Source: Elioraea tepida
GTDB lineage: Bacteria > Pseudomonadota > Alphaproteobacteria > Acetobacterales > Acetobacteraceae
Direction: 5' to 3'
DNA length: 64,000 nt
Assembly (NCBI RefSeq): GCF_019203965.1
Contig: NZ_CP076448.1
Location: forward strand, 310,001 to 374,000
Shown here: positions 46,083-53,829 of the stretch, in pieces
How the letters are laid out: each line of letters opens with the position of its first letter
Numbering within the stretch: the first letter of the stretch is position 1
Made by a program: the position numbers and the translations under genes
Notes under the pieces: model-generated
Database searches by the model: none
What the model saw: only the letters and a program-made list of their open reading frames with translations
What the model was told of the DNA's origin: nothing

Positions 46083-47087
46083 TCAGGTGGTTTGAAGGCG
46101 GTCGAGCGCGGCGGCCGCCTTGGCAAGCTGGGCGGCACAGCGCGACGCGCGGTCTGCTCCTTCTGCGAAATGGCGTCGGGCTGCGTCGGCCACAATGAAC
46201 TCATTCAACATGATGCACACCCACTTGATGCCATAAGCCGGCAAGAGGGCATCGCAGCGGGCGCTATGTGTAATGGTACCAAGCCCAAGGGCTCCCAGAA
46301 CCGCGTCTCTGAAGGCAGGATAAAGCGAAGGTGGGGCAGGGAGGTCGGGCTGGCAGAAGAAGTCGCAGATCAATTTCGCCGGATCGTCGCGACCGGCGTA
46401 TTCGAAGTCGAGGAAAGTCAGGCGTCCGTCCGCTTCGAGCGCATTGTGGAAGCCGAAATCCGATGGCGAGATGCACCATGGCAGCGGCGTCGAGTCGGGG
46501 GTGAGGTTGCGCACAAAACGCCGCCAGGCCGGCACGAGGCGGCTGCGGACCAGTGCTGCGGCGGTCTCGAAATAGGGGGCAGAGGGATCAAGCCGTGCCT
46601 CCAGTCGTGCGACGCGCCGGGCAATCGCCTCGAGGTGGGCTGCAAGCGAGAAGCAGGCCTCTGAGGCAGGTGGCAGCGCCTCGGCTGCGCTCCGTGCCAC
46701 CCTGGTGTTCAGCGCAGCGATGAACCGCGCTGCCGCCTCCACATGTCGCGGTTCGACGGCGGCAATCCGCGCGCCCGGGACGAAGGCGTAGAGCGCCGTG
46801 TGGCTCGCTGGATCGGCCGCAAGCGGCGCGGGCACCGTTCGCAGGCCGCATGTGTGCCAAGCGTAGTGTAGGAATGCCCACTCCGCTCCGAGCCGATCGC
46901 GCGGATCGCGCGGATCGTGGTGGTAGCACTTGATGACAAGGGGAGGGCCGTCGCGCTCGATCCGAAACACCCGATTGTTGCGCCCCCCTGGAAGACGCGT
47001 CAGCGCATGTGGCGAATCCGTTAGCCCGGCTTTGCGCATCAACCGCGACGCGGCCTCGATCGGCGTGACCTCGGCGATCACGCTCAC
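46083..47087 (-). CDS. Aminoglycoside/choline-kinase-like phosphotransferase
   Basis: 334 residues from a GTG at 47087 overlapping the HAD stop (GTGA). The kinase N-lobe has GGRNNRVFRIERDGPPLVIK with the ATP-binding Lys; the glycine loop is short. The catalytic loop normally HxDxxxxN reads WCISPSDFGFHNALE here, with Asp and Asn present but His replaced by Ser, followed by FLDFEYAGRDDPAKL (DxD metal motif region). This resembles choline kinase and APH-like enzymes that phosphorylate small hydroxyl compounds. Phosphorylation of a sugar or a substituent precursor is inferred from context. Confidence 0.78.
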   Translation of the reverse strand: MSVIAEVTPIEAASRLMRKAGLTDSPHALTRLPGGRNNRVFRIERDGPPLVIKCYHHDPRDPRDRLGAEWAFLHYAWHTCGLRTVPAPLAADPASHTALYAFVPGARIAAVEPRHVEAAARFIAALNTRVARSAAEALPPASEACFSLAAHLEAIARRVARLEARLDPSAPYFETAAALVRSRLVPAWRRFVRNLTPDSTPLPWCISPSDFGFHNALEADGRLTFLDFEYAGRDDPAKLICDFFCQPDLPAPPSLYPAFRDAVLGALGLGTITHSARCDALLPAYGIKWVCIMLNEFIVADAARRHFAEGADRASRCAAQLAKAAAALDRLQTT

Positions 47088-47713
47088 GCCGCGGTGCGGC
47101 CGAACAGCGCGGCCGTGATGCTGTCCCAGGCGCCGTAACGTTCGAACCTTCGTCCCTGCCAAGTGCCTTCGGGATAGTTCGCCTCAGGATCGAACAGGAT
47201 CGCGCGGCAGCAAGCGGGAAACGCGGCCTCTGCAAGCACCTCCGGCAGGTCGTCGACGAAGGCGTCGAGCCCGAGAGCGGCGATGCGCGCGAGCTTAGCG
47301 GCGATCGTCACCTCGAAAAGGACGCGCTCGGGGGGAATGCCACCATGCGCGGGATCGGTAAGACGGTGTGCGGCCAGGAACGCGCGCGCAGCCTCGTGCA
47401 GGTCGTAAGGGGGCCCGCGATAGGGCACCCGCGTCCGGTGGCTGACGATGAACACGTCGTGACCGGCGTGTTGAGCGGCGGCGATGAAGGTGGCCACACC
47501 CGGATAGGGTCGGACCAAATCCATCCGCGCGCCATAGACATAGCCCTGGAGCTCGGTCCAGTCGTTCTCTCGTCCGATCGCGCGCAGGTGGTTGCGCACG
47601 CTCGTTTTGTCCCTCGGCAGATCGGTTGGAATAAGGCCCCGCTCCACCGCTGCCGCATGAAACACGCCTTCATAGCATGCGATGGTATTGTCGAAGTCGA
47701 TGCCGATTCGCAT
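47084..47713 (-). CDS. HAD-superfamily phosphatase-like protein
   Basis: 209 residues starting MRIGIDFDNTIACYEGVFHA, the DxDNT nucleophile motif. Motif II is the Ser in HDVFIVSHRTRVP. A cap region lies between (LQGYVYGARMDLVRPYPG). Motif IV is FVDDLPEVLAEAA. It sits four bases after the dehydrogenase gene and overlaps the phosphotransferase. In a heptose-type pathway a HAD enzyme usually removes a phosphate from a sugar bisphosphate, but the actual substrate is not clear here. Confidence 0.8.
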   Translation of the reverse strand: MRIGIDFDNTIACYEGVFHAAAVERGLIPTDLPRDKTSVRNHLRAIGRENDWTELQGYVYGARMDLVRPYPGVATFIAAAQHAGHDVFIVSHRTRVPYRGPPYDLHEAARAFLAAHRLTDPAHGGIPPERVLFEVTIAAKLARIAALGLDAFVDDLPEVLAEAAFPACCRAILFDPEANYPEGTWQGRRFERYGAWDSITAALFGRTAA

Positions 47714-47717
47714 CGGT

Positions 47718-48758
47718 CTAGGCGAGCCGCATGTCGATCAGCGGCCGGCCAACCCTTCCCTCCGCGAGGTCGTCGAGTGCTTGGTTCGTCTCATCGAGGC
47801 GGTAGGGTTTGGAAAGCAGTCGTCGCACATCGAAGCGCGCCGCACCGAGGAGACGCGCGAAGCGCGGATGGTCACGGTCAGGGACCACGTCGCCGCCCCA
47901 CGTGCCGAGCAGGCTCTTGCCCTGGTTGAACAGGCCGGGATCGAGCGTAAGCGTCGCGCCATGGCGCGCATTGCCAATCACCACGGCTCGGCCGCCCTGA
48001 GGACGCACAGCCTTCAGCGCCTGTTCCATCACCGCGGGCTGGCCGCTCGCCTCGACCGCTGCGTCCACGCCGTGCGGCACGAGGGCGCGGATGACCGCGA
48101 CCGGATCGTCGACGCCGGGGTCGATCGTGTGTGTCGCACCGTACGACTCGGCAAGCGCGCGCCGATGCGGGTTGGGATCGACACCGATCACCGGCACCGC
48201 ACCGGCGAGTGCCGCCGCCATGCAGGCGTTCAGGCCGATGCCGCCGGTGCCGAACACCGCGACGCTCTCGCCAGGCAGCACGCGCAGAACGTTCACCACA
48301 CTGCCGATGCCGGTGGGCGCGGCGCAGCCGAGCAGCACGGCGACGTCCATCGGAAGGCCGGCGGGAAGCAGCGTGAGGCGGTTCTCGCTGACCACGGCGT
48401 GGCGTTGGAATGTGGTGACGCCGCCTGCATTCACCCGGCGCCCGTTCCAGTCGTAGATCGTACCGCCGGCCTCGATCCCGCTGCCGCGGATCCAGGACAG
48501 CACGACTTGGTCCCCCGGCTTGACCTTGGAAACTCCCGCACCCGTCTCGAGCACCGTGCCGCTTCCTTCGTGGCCGAGACAGTGCGGCACCCATTTATCG
48601 TGGCCCTTGAGGCCGCGCTGTTCCATCACCTGCGTGCCGCAGGCCCCGGAATAGGCGATCTCCACCAGCACCTGGCCGGGCTTGAGCGCCGGGATCGCGA
48701 TTTCCGCCATCTCCAGCGGCCGGCCCGTCTGGACCAGCAGCATCGCTTCCGTCTTCAT
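47718..48758 (-). CDS. Zinc-type medium-chain alcohol dehydrogenase family protein
   Basis: 346 residues with the N-terminal MDR fold: ALKPGQVLVEIAYSGACGTQ (catalytic-zinc Cys), then HCLGHEGSGTVLETGAGV with the GHE motif, and GDQVVLSW. The four-cysteine structural-zinc lobe is absent. The Rossmann motif is VAVFGTGGIGLNACMAAALA and the cofactor acidic residue lies in VIGVDPNPHRRALA. Four-base overlap with the transketolase gene before it. Probably reduces a carbonyl created by the transketolase or the dehydratases. Confidence 0.85.
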   Translation of the reverse strand: MKTEAMLLVQTGRPLEMAEIAIPALKPGQVLVEIAYSGACGTQVMEQRGLKGHDKWVPHCLGHEGSGTVLETGAGVSKVKPGDQVVLSWIRGSGIEAGGTIYDWNGRRVNAGGVTTFQRHAVVSENRLTLLPAGLPMDVAVLLGCAAPTGIGSVVNVLRVLPGESVAVFGTGGIGLNACMAAALAGAVPVIGVDPNPHRRALAESYGATHTIDPGVDDPVAVIRALVPHGVDAAVEASGQPAVMEQALKAVRPQGGRAVVIGNARHGATLTLDPGLFNQGKSLLGTWGGDVVPDRDHPRFARLLGAARFDVRRLLSKPYRLDETNQALDDLAEGRVGRPLIDMRLA

Positions 48759-49699
48759 CCCGCGGCCTTCCCGTGCAGCGCCACCTCCACGCGCTCGGCG
48801 ATCTGATGGCCGGCGAGGCCGAGCTGCTCGCGCGCGAAGTCCTGCTCGCCCGACTGGCGGAAGAAGGCGTCGCCGGTATGGAAGCGGAGAAACCCGCCGC
48901 GCGGCACGGGCGTGCCGGAGTCCGCCATCCACTCCGCGACGGCCGCACCCATCCCGCCGATCGGCGAATGCTCCTCTGCCGTCGCCACCACGCGGCAGGT
49001 CCGGAACGCATCGGCGAGGGCCAGGGTATCCAGCGGCTTCACCGTGTGCATCGAGAGCACGCGCACGGAATGGCCATGCCTCGCGAGTTCGTCCGCGGCG
49101 TGCAGGACCTCCGGAAGGATGTTGCCTGTAGAGATCAGACAGACTTCGTCGCCCTCGCGCATCGTGATGGCGCGGCCGAAGGCGAATGCCGCGGGGATGC
49201 CGGGATGGATGATCGGCTCGCCCTTCTTGCCCATTCGGATGTAGACGGGACGGTCCTGCTGCAGCGCCGCCCGAAGTGCGGCGCGCACTTCCCAGGCATC
49301 GCCTGGGCAACACACCACCATGCCCGGGAGGGACCGCAGGAAGGCGATATCCTCGCAGGCATGATGCGTTGGCCCAAGGGCAGCATAGGCCAGACCGGCG
49401 CCTACTGCGACGATGATGACCGGTGCCTCGTGATAGCAGACATCGACGCGGATCTGCTCCAGGCAACGCGTGGTGACAAAGGGCGTGATCGTATAGGCGA
49501 CCGGCCGCAGACCGCTGAGGGCCATTCCAGCCGCGACGCCCATCATGTTCTGCTCCGCCACGCCGCAATTGAAGAACCGCGACGGATGCCTCGCGCGGAA
49601 GGTGTCGAACAGGCGATTGCCGATATCGCCCGACAGCATCACGAGCCGCGGGTCCGTGTCCGCAAGCCTGGTCAGCTCATCCGCGAATTCATTCCTCAT
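48755..49699 (-). CDS. Transketolase, C-terminal (pyrimidine-binding plus C-domain) subunit
   Basis: 314 residues. The pyrimidine-binding half starts FADELTRLADTDPRLVMLSGD and shows FFNCGVAEQNMMGVAAGMAL with the invariant Glu that activates thiamine diphosphate. The C-terminal domain follows (CLISTGNILPEVLHAADEL to VVATAEEHSPIGGMGAAVAE). It is made with the separate N-terminal subunit upstream (four-base overlap); the two form the split transketolase found in many secondary sugar pathways. The gene would be redundant with a housekeeping transketolase. Confidence 0.9.
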   Translation of the reverse strand: MRNEFADELTRLADTDPRLVMLSGDIGNRLFDTFRARHPSRFFNCGVAEQNMMGVAAGMALSGLRPVAYTITPFVTTRCLEQIRVDVCYHEAPVIIVAVGAGLAYAALGPTHHACEDIAFLRSLPGMVVCCPGDAWEVRAALRAALQQDRPVYIRMGKKGEPIIHPGIPAAFAFGRAITMREGDEVCLISTGNILPEVLHAADELARHGHSVRVLSMHTVKPLDTLALADAFRTCRVVATAEEHSPIGGMGAAVAEWMADSGTPVPRGGFLRFHTGDAFFRQSGEQDFAREQLGLAGHQIAERVEVALHGKAAG

Positions 49700-50544
49700 G
49701 CGAGGCCGAGCTCTTCATGCGCCTTACGGACCTCGTCGGCCGTCGGGGCGCGATAGTGCCAGTTGTTGTCGTCCTCCATGAAGGACACGCCCTTGCCCTT
49801 CACGGTGTGCGCGATCAGGGCGACGGGTCGGCCCTCGCCGCATGCGGGAATCGCGGCGAGGCTCTGCGCGAGTGCGCCGACGTCATGGCCATCGATCTCG
49901 TGCGCGTTCCAGCCGAAGGCGGCCCACTTGTCCCGCAACGGCGCGAGCGCGAGTGTCTCGTTCGAGCGCGCGGTCGCCTGCCACTTGTTGTAGTCGACCA
50001 CCACGCAGAGATTGGCGAGGCGCTGCGCCGCGGCGAACATCGCCGCCTCCCAGACAGAGCCTTCGTTGCACTCGCCGTCCGACAGCACTGCGAAGACGCG
50101 GTAGGCTTGGGAGTTGATGCGCGCGGCGAGCGCCATCCCGGCGCCCATCGGCAAGCCATGGCCGAGCGAGCCGGTCGCCGCCTCGACGCCGGGCAGGCCG
50201 TGAGCGGGTGGGTGCTCGGCGAGCCTGCCGCCGTTCCGGCAGTAGGTGTCGAGCTCCGCCGGGTCGAAGAAGCCGCGGAACGCGAGGGCGGCATAGAGCG
50301 CGGTCGCGGCATGGCCCTTTGAGAGAATGAAGCGGTCGCGCAGCGGATCGTCGGGCCGCTTGGGATCGATCCTGAGCGCGTACCAATAGGCCGCCGCGAG
50401 AATGTCGCAGCAGGAGAGGGCGGAGGCGAGGTGCGCGGCCTGGGCGGCATGGGCCATCTCGATCACGCGCCCGCGCAGCTTCGCGGCGATCGTGCGGAGC
50501 GCAGCCTCGTCCGGGGCGCGGCTAGAGGTCGTGAGAACCGTCAC
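49696..50544 (-). CDS. Transketolase, N-terminal (diphosphate-binding) subunit
   Basis: 282 residues from a GTG at 50544 overlapping the upstream stop (GTGA). The thiamine diphosphate signature is SDGECNEGSVWEAAMFAAA then VVVDYNKWQA (GDG...N metal motif with Ser at the first Gly). Conserved histidine-containing segments are LSKGHAATALYAALAF and ATGSLGHGLPMGAGMAL, and the tail shows HTVKGKGVSFMEDDNNWHYR. Together with 48755-49699 it should transfer two-carbon ketol units between sugar phosphates. Confidence 0.9.
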   Translation of the reverse strand: MTVLTTSSRAPDEAALRTIAAKLRGRVIEMAHAAQAAHLASALSCCDILAAAYWYALRIDPKRPDDPLRDRFILSKGHAATALYAALAFRGFFDPAELDTYCRNGGRLAEHPPAHGLPGVEAATGSLGHGLPMGAGMALAARINSQAYRVFAVLSDGECNEGSVWEAAMFAAAQRLANLCVVVDYNKWQATARSNETLALAPLRDKWAAFGWNAHEIDGHDVGALAQSLAAIPACGEGRPVALIAHTVKGKGVSFMEDDNNWHYRAPTADEVRKAHEELGLA

Positions 50545-51527
50545 GGCTTGTGCTCGTAATCCCAGCTCTTCATAGAGAGAAGATGGTCGCGGAACCGTTC
50601 CGCCCAGGCAATGCACTCGGCGATCCCATCCTCGAGGCAGACCATGTCGCGCCAGCCGAGTTCGGTCCTGAGCTTCGTCGAGTCCAGCATGTAGGCTTGG
50701 TCCTTGCCGGGCCGTTCCGGCACGATCGCCACGCAGTCGTCGAAATCCTTGCCGAGCCGCTCCAGGATCATCGCCACGAGTTCGCGGATCGACAGCGTCC
50801 GCAGGGTCGAGATGTGGTAAGTATGCCCTACCTGCCCGGCGAGGGCGATCCGCAGCGTCGCCTCGCTGACGTCGCGCATGTGGATGAAGGAACGGATCGA
50901 CCGGCCGCCGCCGTGCAGTTCAAGCTTGCGCCCCGCGAGCGCCGAGAGGATCGTGCGCGGAATGATGCGATAGGTCTGTTGGCCCGGCCCGTACACGTTC
51001 GCCGCCCGGGTCGACACCGCGGGAAAACCGTACTGCGCCACCACGACGCGGAGCTGCATATCGCCCGCGGCGCGCGAGACGGCATAGGGCGTCGTCGGGT
51101 TGAACGGCGCATCCTCGCGCACCCATCCCTCGGTGCTGCCATACACCTCGGGCGTGGTGACATGGACGTAGCGCTCGAGCCAATCGAGCCGTCGCAGGCG
51201 CTCGAACAGCAGGGTCGTGGCGACCACGTTTGTCATCATCCAGTGCTCTGGGTGACGCCACGACTCCCCTACCATACTCTGCGCAGCGAAGTTCACCACA
51301 TGGCTCGGCCGCTCGGCGCGCAGGAGCGCATCGAGCGCGTCAAGATCGCGGTTTATGTCGAGTTGCACGAAGCGCACGCGGTTGCCGCGCCAGCGATAGG
51401 GCACGAAGGCCTCGTGCGGCTCGGGCGAGCGCGAGGCCGCGATCACTTCGTACCCGGCCGAGACGAGGTGGTCACAGAAGGTCGCGCCCGAGAAGGAGTT
51501 CGAGCCGAGAACGAGGAAACGCGTCAT
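50541..51527 (-). CDS. NAD-dependent sugar epimerase/dehydratase (Lys of YxxxK is Arg)
   Basis: 328 residues of the extended SDR family, GDP-mannose 4,6-dehydratase-like. The nucleotide loop is FLVLGSNSFSGATFCDHLVS, atypical for GxxGxxG. The Thr of VHVTTPEVYG and the Tyr of PYAVSRAAGDMQLRV are in place, but the catalytic YxxxK reads YAVSR with Arg (codon CGC). Further landmarks are TRAANVYGPGQQTYRIIPR and SIRSFIHMRDVSEA. Downstream overlap with the transketolase gene is four bases. It probably acts on the activated sugar; activity needs testing because of the Arg. Confidence 0.85.
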   Translation of the reverse strand: MTRFLVLGSNSFSGATFCDHLVSAGYEVIAASRSPEPHEAFVPYRWRGNRVRFVQLDINRDLDALDALLRAERPSHVVNFAAQSMVGESWRHPEHWMMTNVVATTLLFERLRRLDWLERYVHVTTPEVYGSTEGWVREDAPFNPTTPYAVSRAAGDMQLRVVVAQYGFPAVSTRAANVYGPGQQTYRIIPRTILSALAGRKLELHGGGRSIRSFIHMRDVSEATLRIALAGQVGHTYHISTLRTLSIRELVAMILERLGKDFDDCVAIVPERPGKDQAYMLDSTKLRTELGWRDMVCLEDGIAECIAWAERFRDHLLSMKSWDYEHKP

Positions 51528-52159
51528 TCCGACGCTGCCTGCACCGAGTCGCGCTGGGTGTGCAACCACTGCATGATCATGTGCCCGATCGCCATTTGCA
51601 GATCCTCGGCCACTTGCATGTCGTCGATCGCGACATGGATCGGCACGTCTGCCAGCGCCTTGGCCTTGCCGCCCGAGTAGCCGAGCACCGCGAACGAGGT
51701 CATGCCGATGCGTCTCGCTTCCTCGAGCGCGCGCAGGATGTTGGGCGAGTTGCCGCTGCCGGAGAAGGCGATCAGCACATCGCCCGGCCGCGCCATCACC
51801 GCGAGCTGGATCGCGTAGATCCACTCGTAGCCTTCGTCATTGGCGAGGCAGGTGACGACGGACGGGTTGGCGGAAAGCCCATGCGCGCGAATGCCCGAAC
51901 CGGGCCGCTTCGAGAGCGCGTAGATGTAGTCATTGGCGAGATGCATCGCATTGCCAGCGCTGCCGCCGTTGCCGATCAGGAACACCTGCCGTCCAGTCGT
52001 CCAGCAGCTCTTCAGCGCTTGCGCGAGGGTTTCCACCGCATCCAGGTCGAGCAGCTTCAAGGCACCCGCCAGCCGATCGACATAGGCCGCGAACATCGTC
52101 TTCGGGTCGGCCGCGCTGCTGACAATCCCACTCACGACAAAACCTTCGCTTTCATCCAT
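51524..52159 (-). CDS. SIS-domain sugar isomerase, phosphoheptose isomerase (GmhA) like
   Basis: 211 residues. FLIGNGGSAGNAMHLANDY and IAFSGSGNSPNILRALEEA are the sugar-phosphate-binding loops of GmhA, which turns sedoheptulose-7-phosphate into D-glycero-D-manno-heptose-7-phosphate. The Glu that follows the GNGGSA loop in GmhA aligns with an Asp here (HLANDY), and a C-terminal His is kept (AIGHMIMQWLH). So it is a GmhA relative whose exact substrate may differ. Its start overlaps the epimerase gene by 28 bases and its end the SDR gene by four. Confidence 0.85.
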   Translation of the reverse strand: MDESEGFVVSGIVSSAADPKTMFAAYVDRLAGALKLLDLDAVETLAQALKSCWTTGRQVFLIGNGGSAGNAMHLANDYIYALSKRPGSGIRAHGLSANPSVVTCLANDEGYEWIYAIQLAVMARPGDVLIAFSGSGNSPNILRALEEARRIGMTSFAVLGYSGGKAKALADVPIHVAIDDMQVAEDLQMAIGHMIMQWLHTQRDSVQAASE

Positions 52160-53070
52160 TTCAGATTGTACCAGCGATCCTCATCTTGGAGAGCGCCCTG
52201 GCGGTACATCCCGACGAGCTCCTTGATCGCATCCTCGACCGTGTGCATCGGTCGAAACCCTGTGGCGAGCAGCTTGTCGGAGTTGACGCGGTAGGAGCGT
52301 GGATCGTTCGAGGGCGAGACCACCACCTCTGACGGCACGTGCTGCTGGACCATCCGCGCGATCTCGAGGATCGAGAGATTCTCGAACCCGGCATTGTAGA
52401 TCCCCGCGTGCTGGGGATTGTCGAGGAGAAACAGGTAGAGGTCAGTGATGTCCTGAATATGGATGTTGGGCCGGGTCTGGTTGCCGCCGAACACGGTGAT
52501 GCGCCCCTTGGTGAGCGCCTGCATGGTCAGCATGTTGACCGACACGTCGAGGCGCATGCGCGGCGAGAAGCCGCACACGGTCGCGGGGCGGACGATCTGC
52601 ACCACCATGTCGTCCGCGTAAGAGAGCAGGATGCGCTCGGCGCACATCTTTGTTTTATTGTATTCCGAGATCGGCACGAGCTCGAGATCCTCGGTTACCT
52701 GCTCCTCCTCCTTCACGCCATAGACGCTGCCGGAGGACGCATAGAGGAAACGCCTGATTCCGCGCCGCGCGCAGGCGTCCGCAAGCTGCATCGTGGCAAG
52801 GCAGGACACCTCCCATGTCAGCTTCGGGTCGAGATCGCCACAGGGGTCGTTCGCGATCGAGGCGAGGTGGATCACCGCATCCACGCCGTCGAGATCGATT
52901 TGCCTGGGGTCGCGCACGTCGCCCTTGACGACGGTCAACGCCGGATGCGGCCGGAGGCAGTTGCCGAACCACTGGATGTCGAACGCCACCACTTCGTGGG
53001 CCTTCGCCAGCAGCTTGGGCACCAGCACGCTGCCCTTGTAGCCGCAAGCGCCTGTCACCAAGACCCTCAT
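52132..53070 (-). CDS. NAD-dependent sugar epimerase/dehydratase
   Basis: 312 residues of the extended SDR family. MRVLVTGACGYKGSVLVPKL is the nucleotide loop (GxxGYKG), VIHLASIANDP follows, the Ser region is YASSGSVYGV, and YNKTKMCAE gives an intact YxxxK. The late GGNQTRPNIHIQDITDLYLF and RSYRVNSDKLLATGF are typical of UDP-glucose-epimerase-like or NDP-heptose-epimerase-like enzymes. It begins 18 bases after the nucleotidyltransferase. The substrate is likely the nucleotide sugar made by the preceding enzymes. Confidence 0.87.
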   Translation of the reverse strand: MRVLVTGACGYKGSVLVPKLLAKAHEVVAFDIQWFGNCLRPHPALTVVKGDVRDPRQIDLDGVDAVIHLASIANDPCGDLDPKLTWEVSCLATMQLADACARRGIRRFLYASSGSVYGVKEEEQVTEDLELVPISEYNKTKMCAERILLSYADDMVVQIVRPATVCGFSPRMRLDVSVNMLTMQALTKGRITVFGGNQTRPNIHIQDITDLYLFLLDNPQHAGIYNAGFENLSILEIARMVQQHVPSEVVVSPSNDPRSYRVNSDKLLATGFRPMHTVEDAIKELVGMYRQGALQDEDRWYNLKWMKAKVLS

Positions 53071-53088
53071 CCGCGATCTGTCCTCGTG

Positions 53089-53829
53089 TCAGTGGATCCT
53101 GTCCGCATCACGCCGCGCGCCCTCATTCGGGTGCCACTCGGCCTCCGCCAGGGCGAGCGCCTCGGGCGAGCCGATATCACGATGGTAGCCCTGCGTCTCC
53201 ACGGCCAGGATGCGGCCGGTAAAGCGCGGGATCACCTCGGTCGAGAGATCGACCACGGACCTGCCGAGCGATGCGGCCAAGTCGATCACCTCTGGTTCGA
53301 ACAGATAGACGGCGGCATTGGCGAGGTCACCCGGCGGGTTCTCCACCTTCTCGTGGAACGCCTGAACGATGCCGCGGGCGTCGATCTCTAGGATGCCGCA
53401 GCTCTGCGGCGAATCGGTGCGGAAGGCGAGCATGGTGATCGCGCAGCCGGCGGGGCGCTCGCGATGCGCTGCGATCAACCGGCTGACGTCGAGATCGGTC
53501 AGGTTGTCCGCATGCGCGACCAGCACCGTCCTGTTGCCTATCCAGGCGCGGTTCGCGAGCAGTGTGCCGCCTGTGCCGAGCAGTTCCGGCTCGTGCGCAA
53601 GATCGACGCGCGCCGCCCAGGGCGACGCAGTGACGAAGCGTTCCACCTGGCCGGGAAGCCAGTGCGTGTTGACGAGCGCCCGCTCGATCGCGCCCGACCG
53701 GAACAAGAGGTCGAACCAGATGCCGAGCAGCGGCCGCCCGTGTACCGGGACGAGGCATTTCGGCACGCGTTCGGTCAGCGGCCGAAGCCGCGTGCCGAGC
53801 CCCGCCGCCAGCAGCACCGCCCGAATCAC
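53089..53829 (-). CDS. Sugar-1-phosphate nucleotidyltransferase
   Basis: 246 residues from a GTG at 53829 overlapping the fusion-gene stop (GTGA). MIRAVLLAAGLGTRLRPLTE with VPKCLVPVHGRPL is the nucleotide-binding loop of pyrophosphorylases (GxGTRLxPLT...PK). VAHADNLTDLDVSRL and AFHEKVENPPGDLANAAVYL are the metal and sugar-binding parts. The short size resembles HddC, the heptose-1-phosphate guanylyltransferase, rather than glucose-1-phosphate thymidylyltransferase. Which nucleotide is used cannot be told from sequence. Confidence 0.88.
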   Translation of the reverse strand: MIRAVLLAAGLGTRLRPLTERVPKCLVPVHGRPLLGIWFDLLFRSGAIERALVNTHWLPGQVERFVTASPWAARVDLAHEPELLGTGGTLLANRAWIGNRTVLVAHADNLTDLDVSRLIAAHRERPAGCAITMLAFRTDSPQSCGILEIDARGIVQAFHEKVENPPGDLANAAVYLFEPEVIDLAASLGRSVVDLSTEVIPRFTGRILAVETQGYHRDIGSPEALALAEAEWHPNEGARRDADRIH

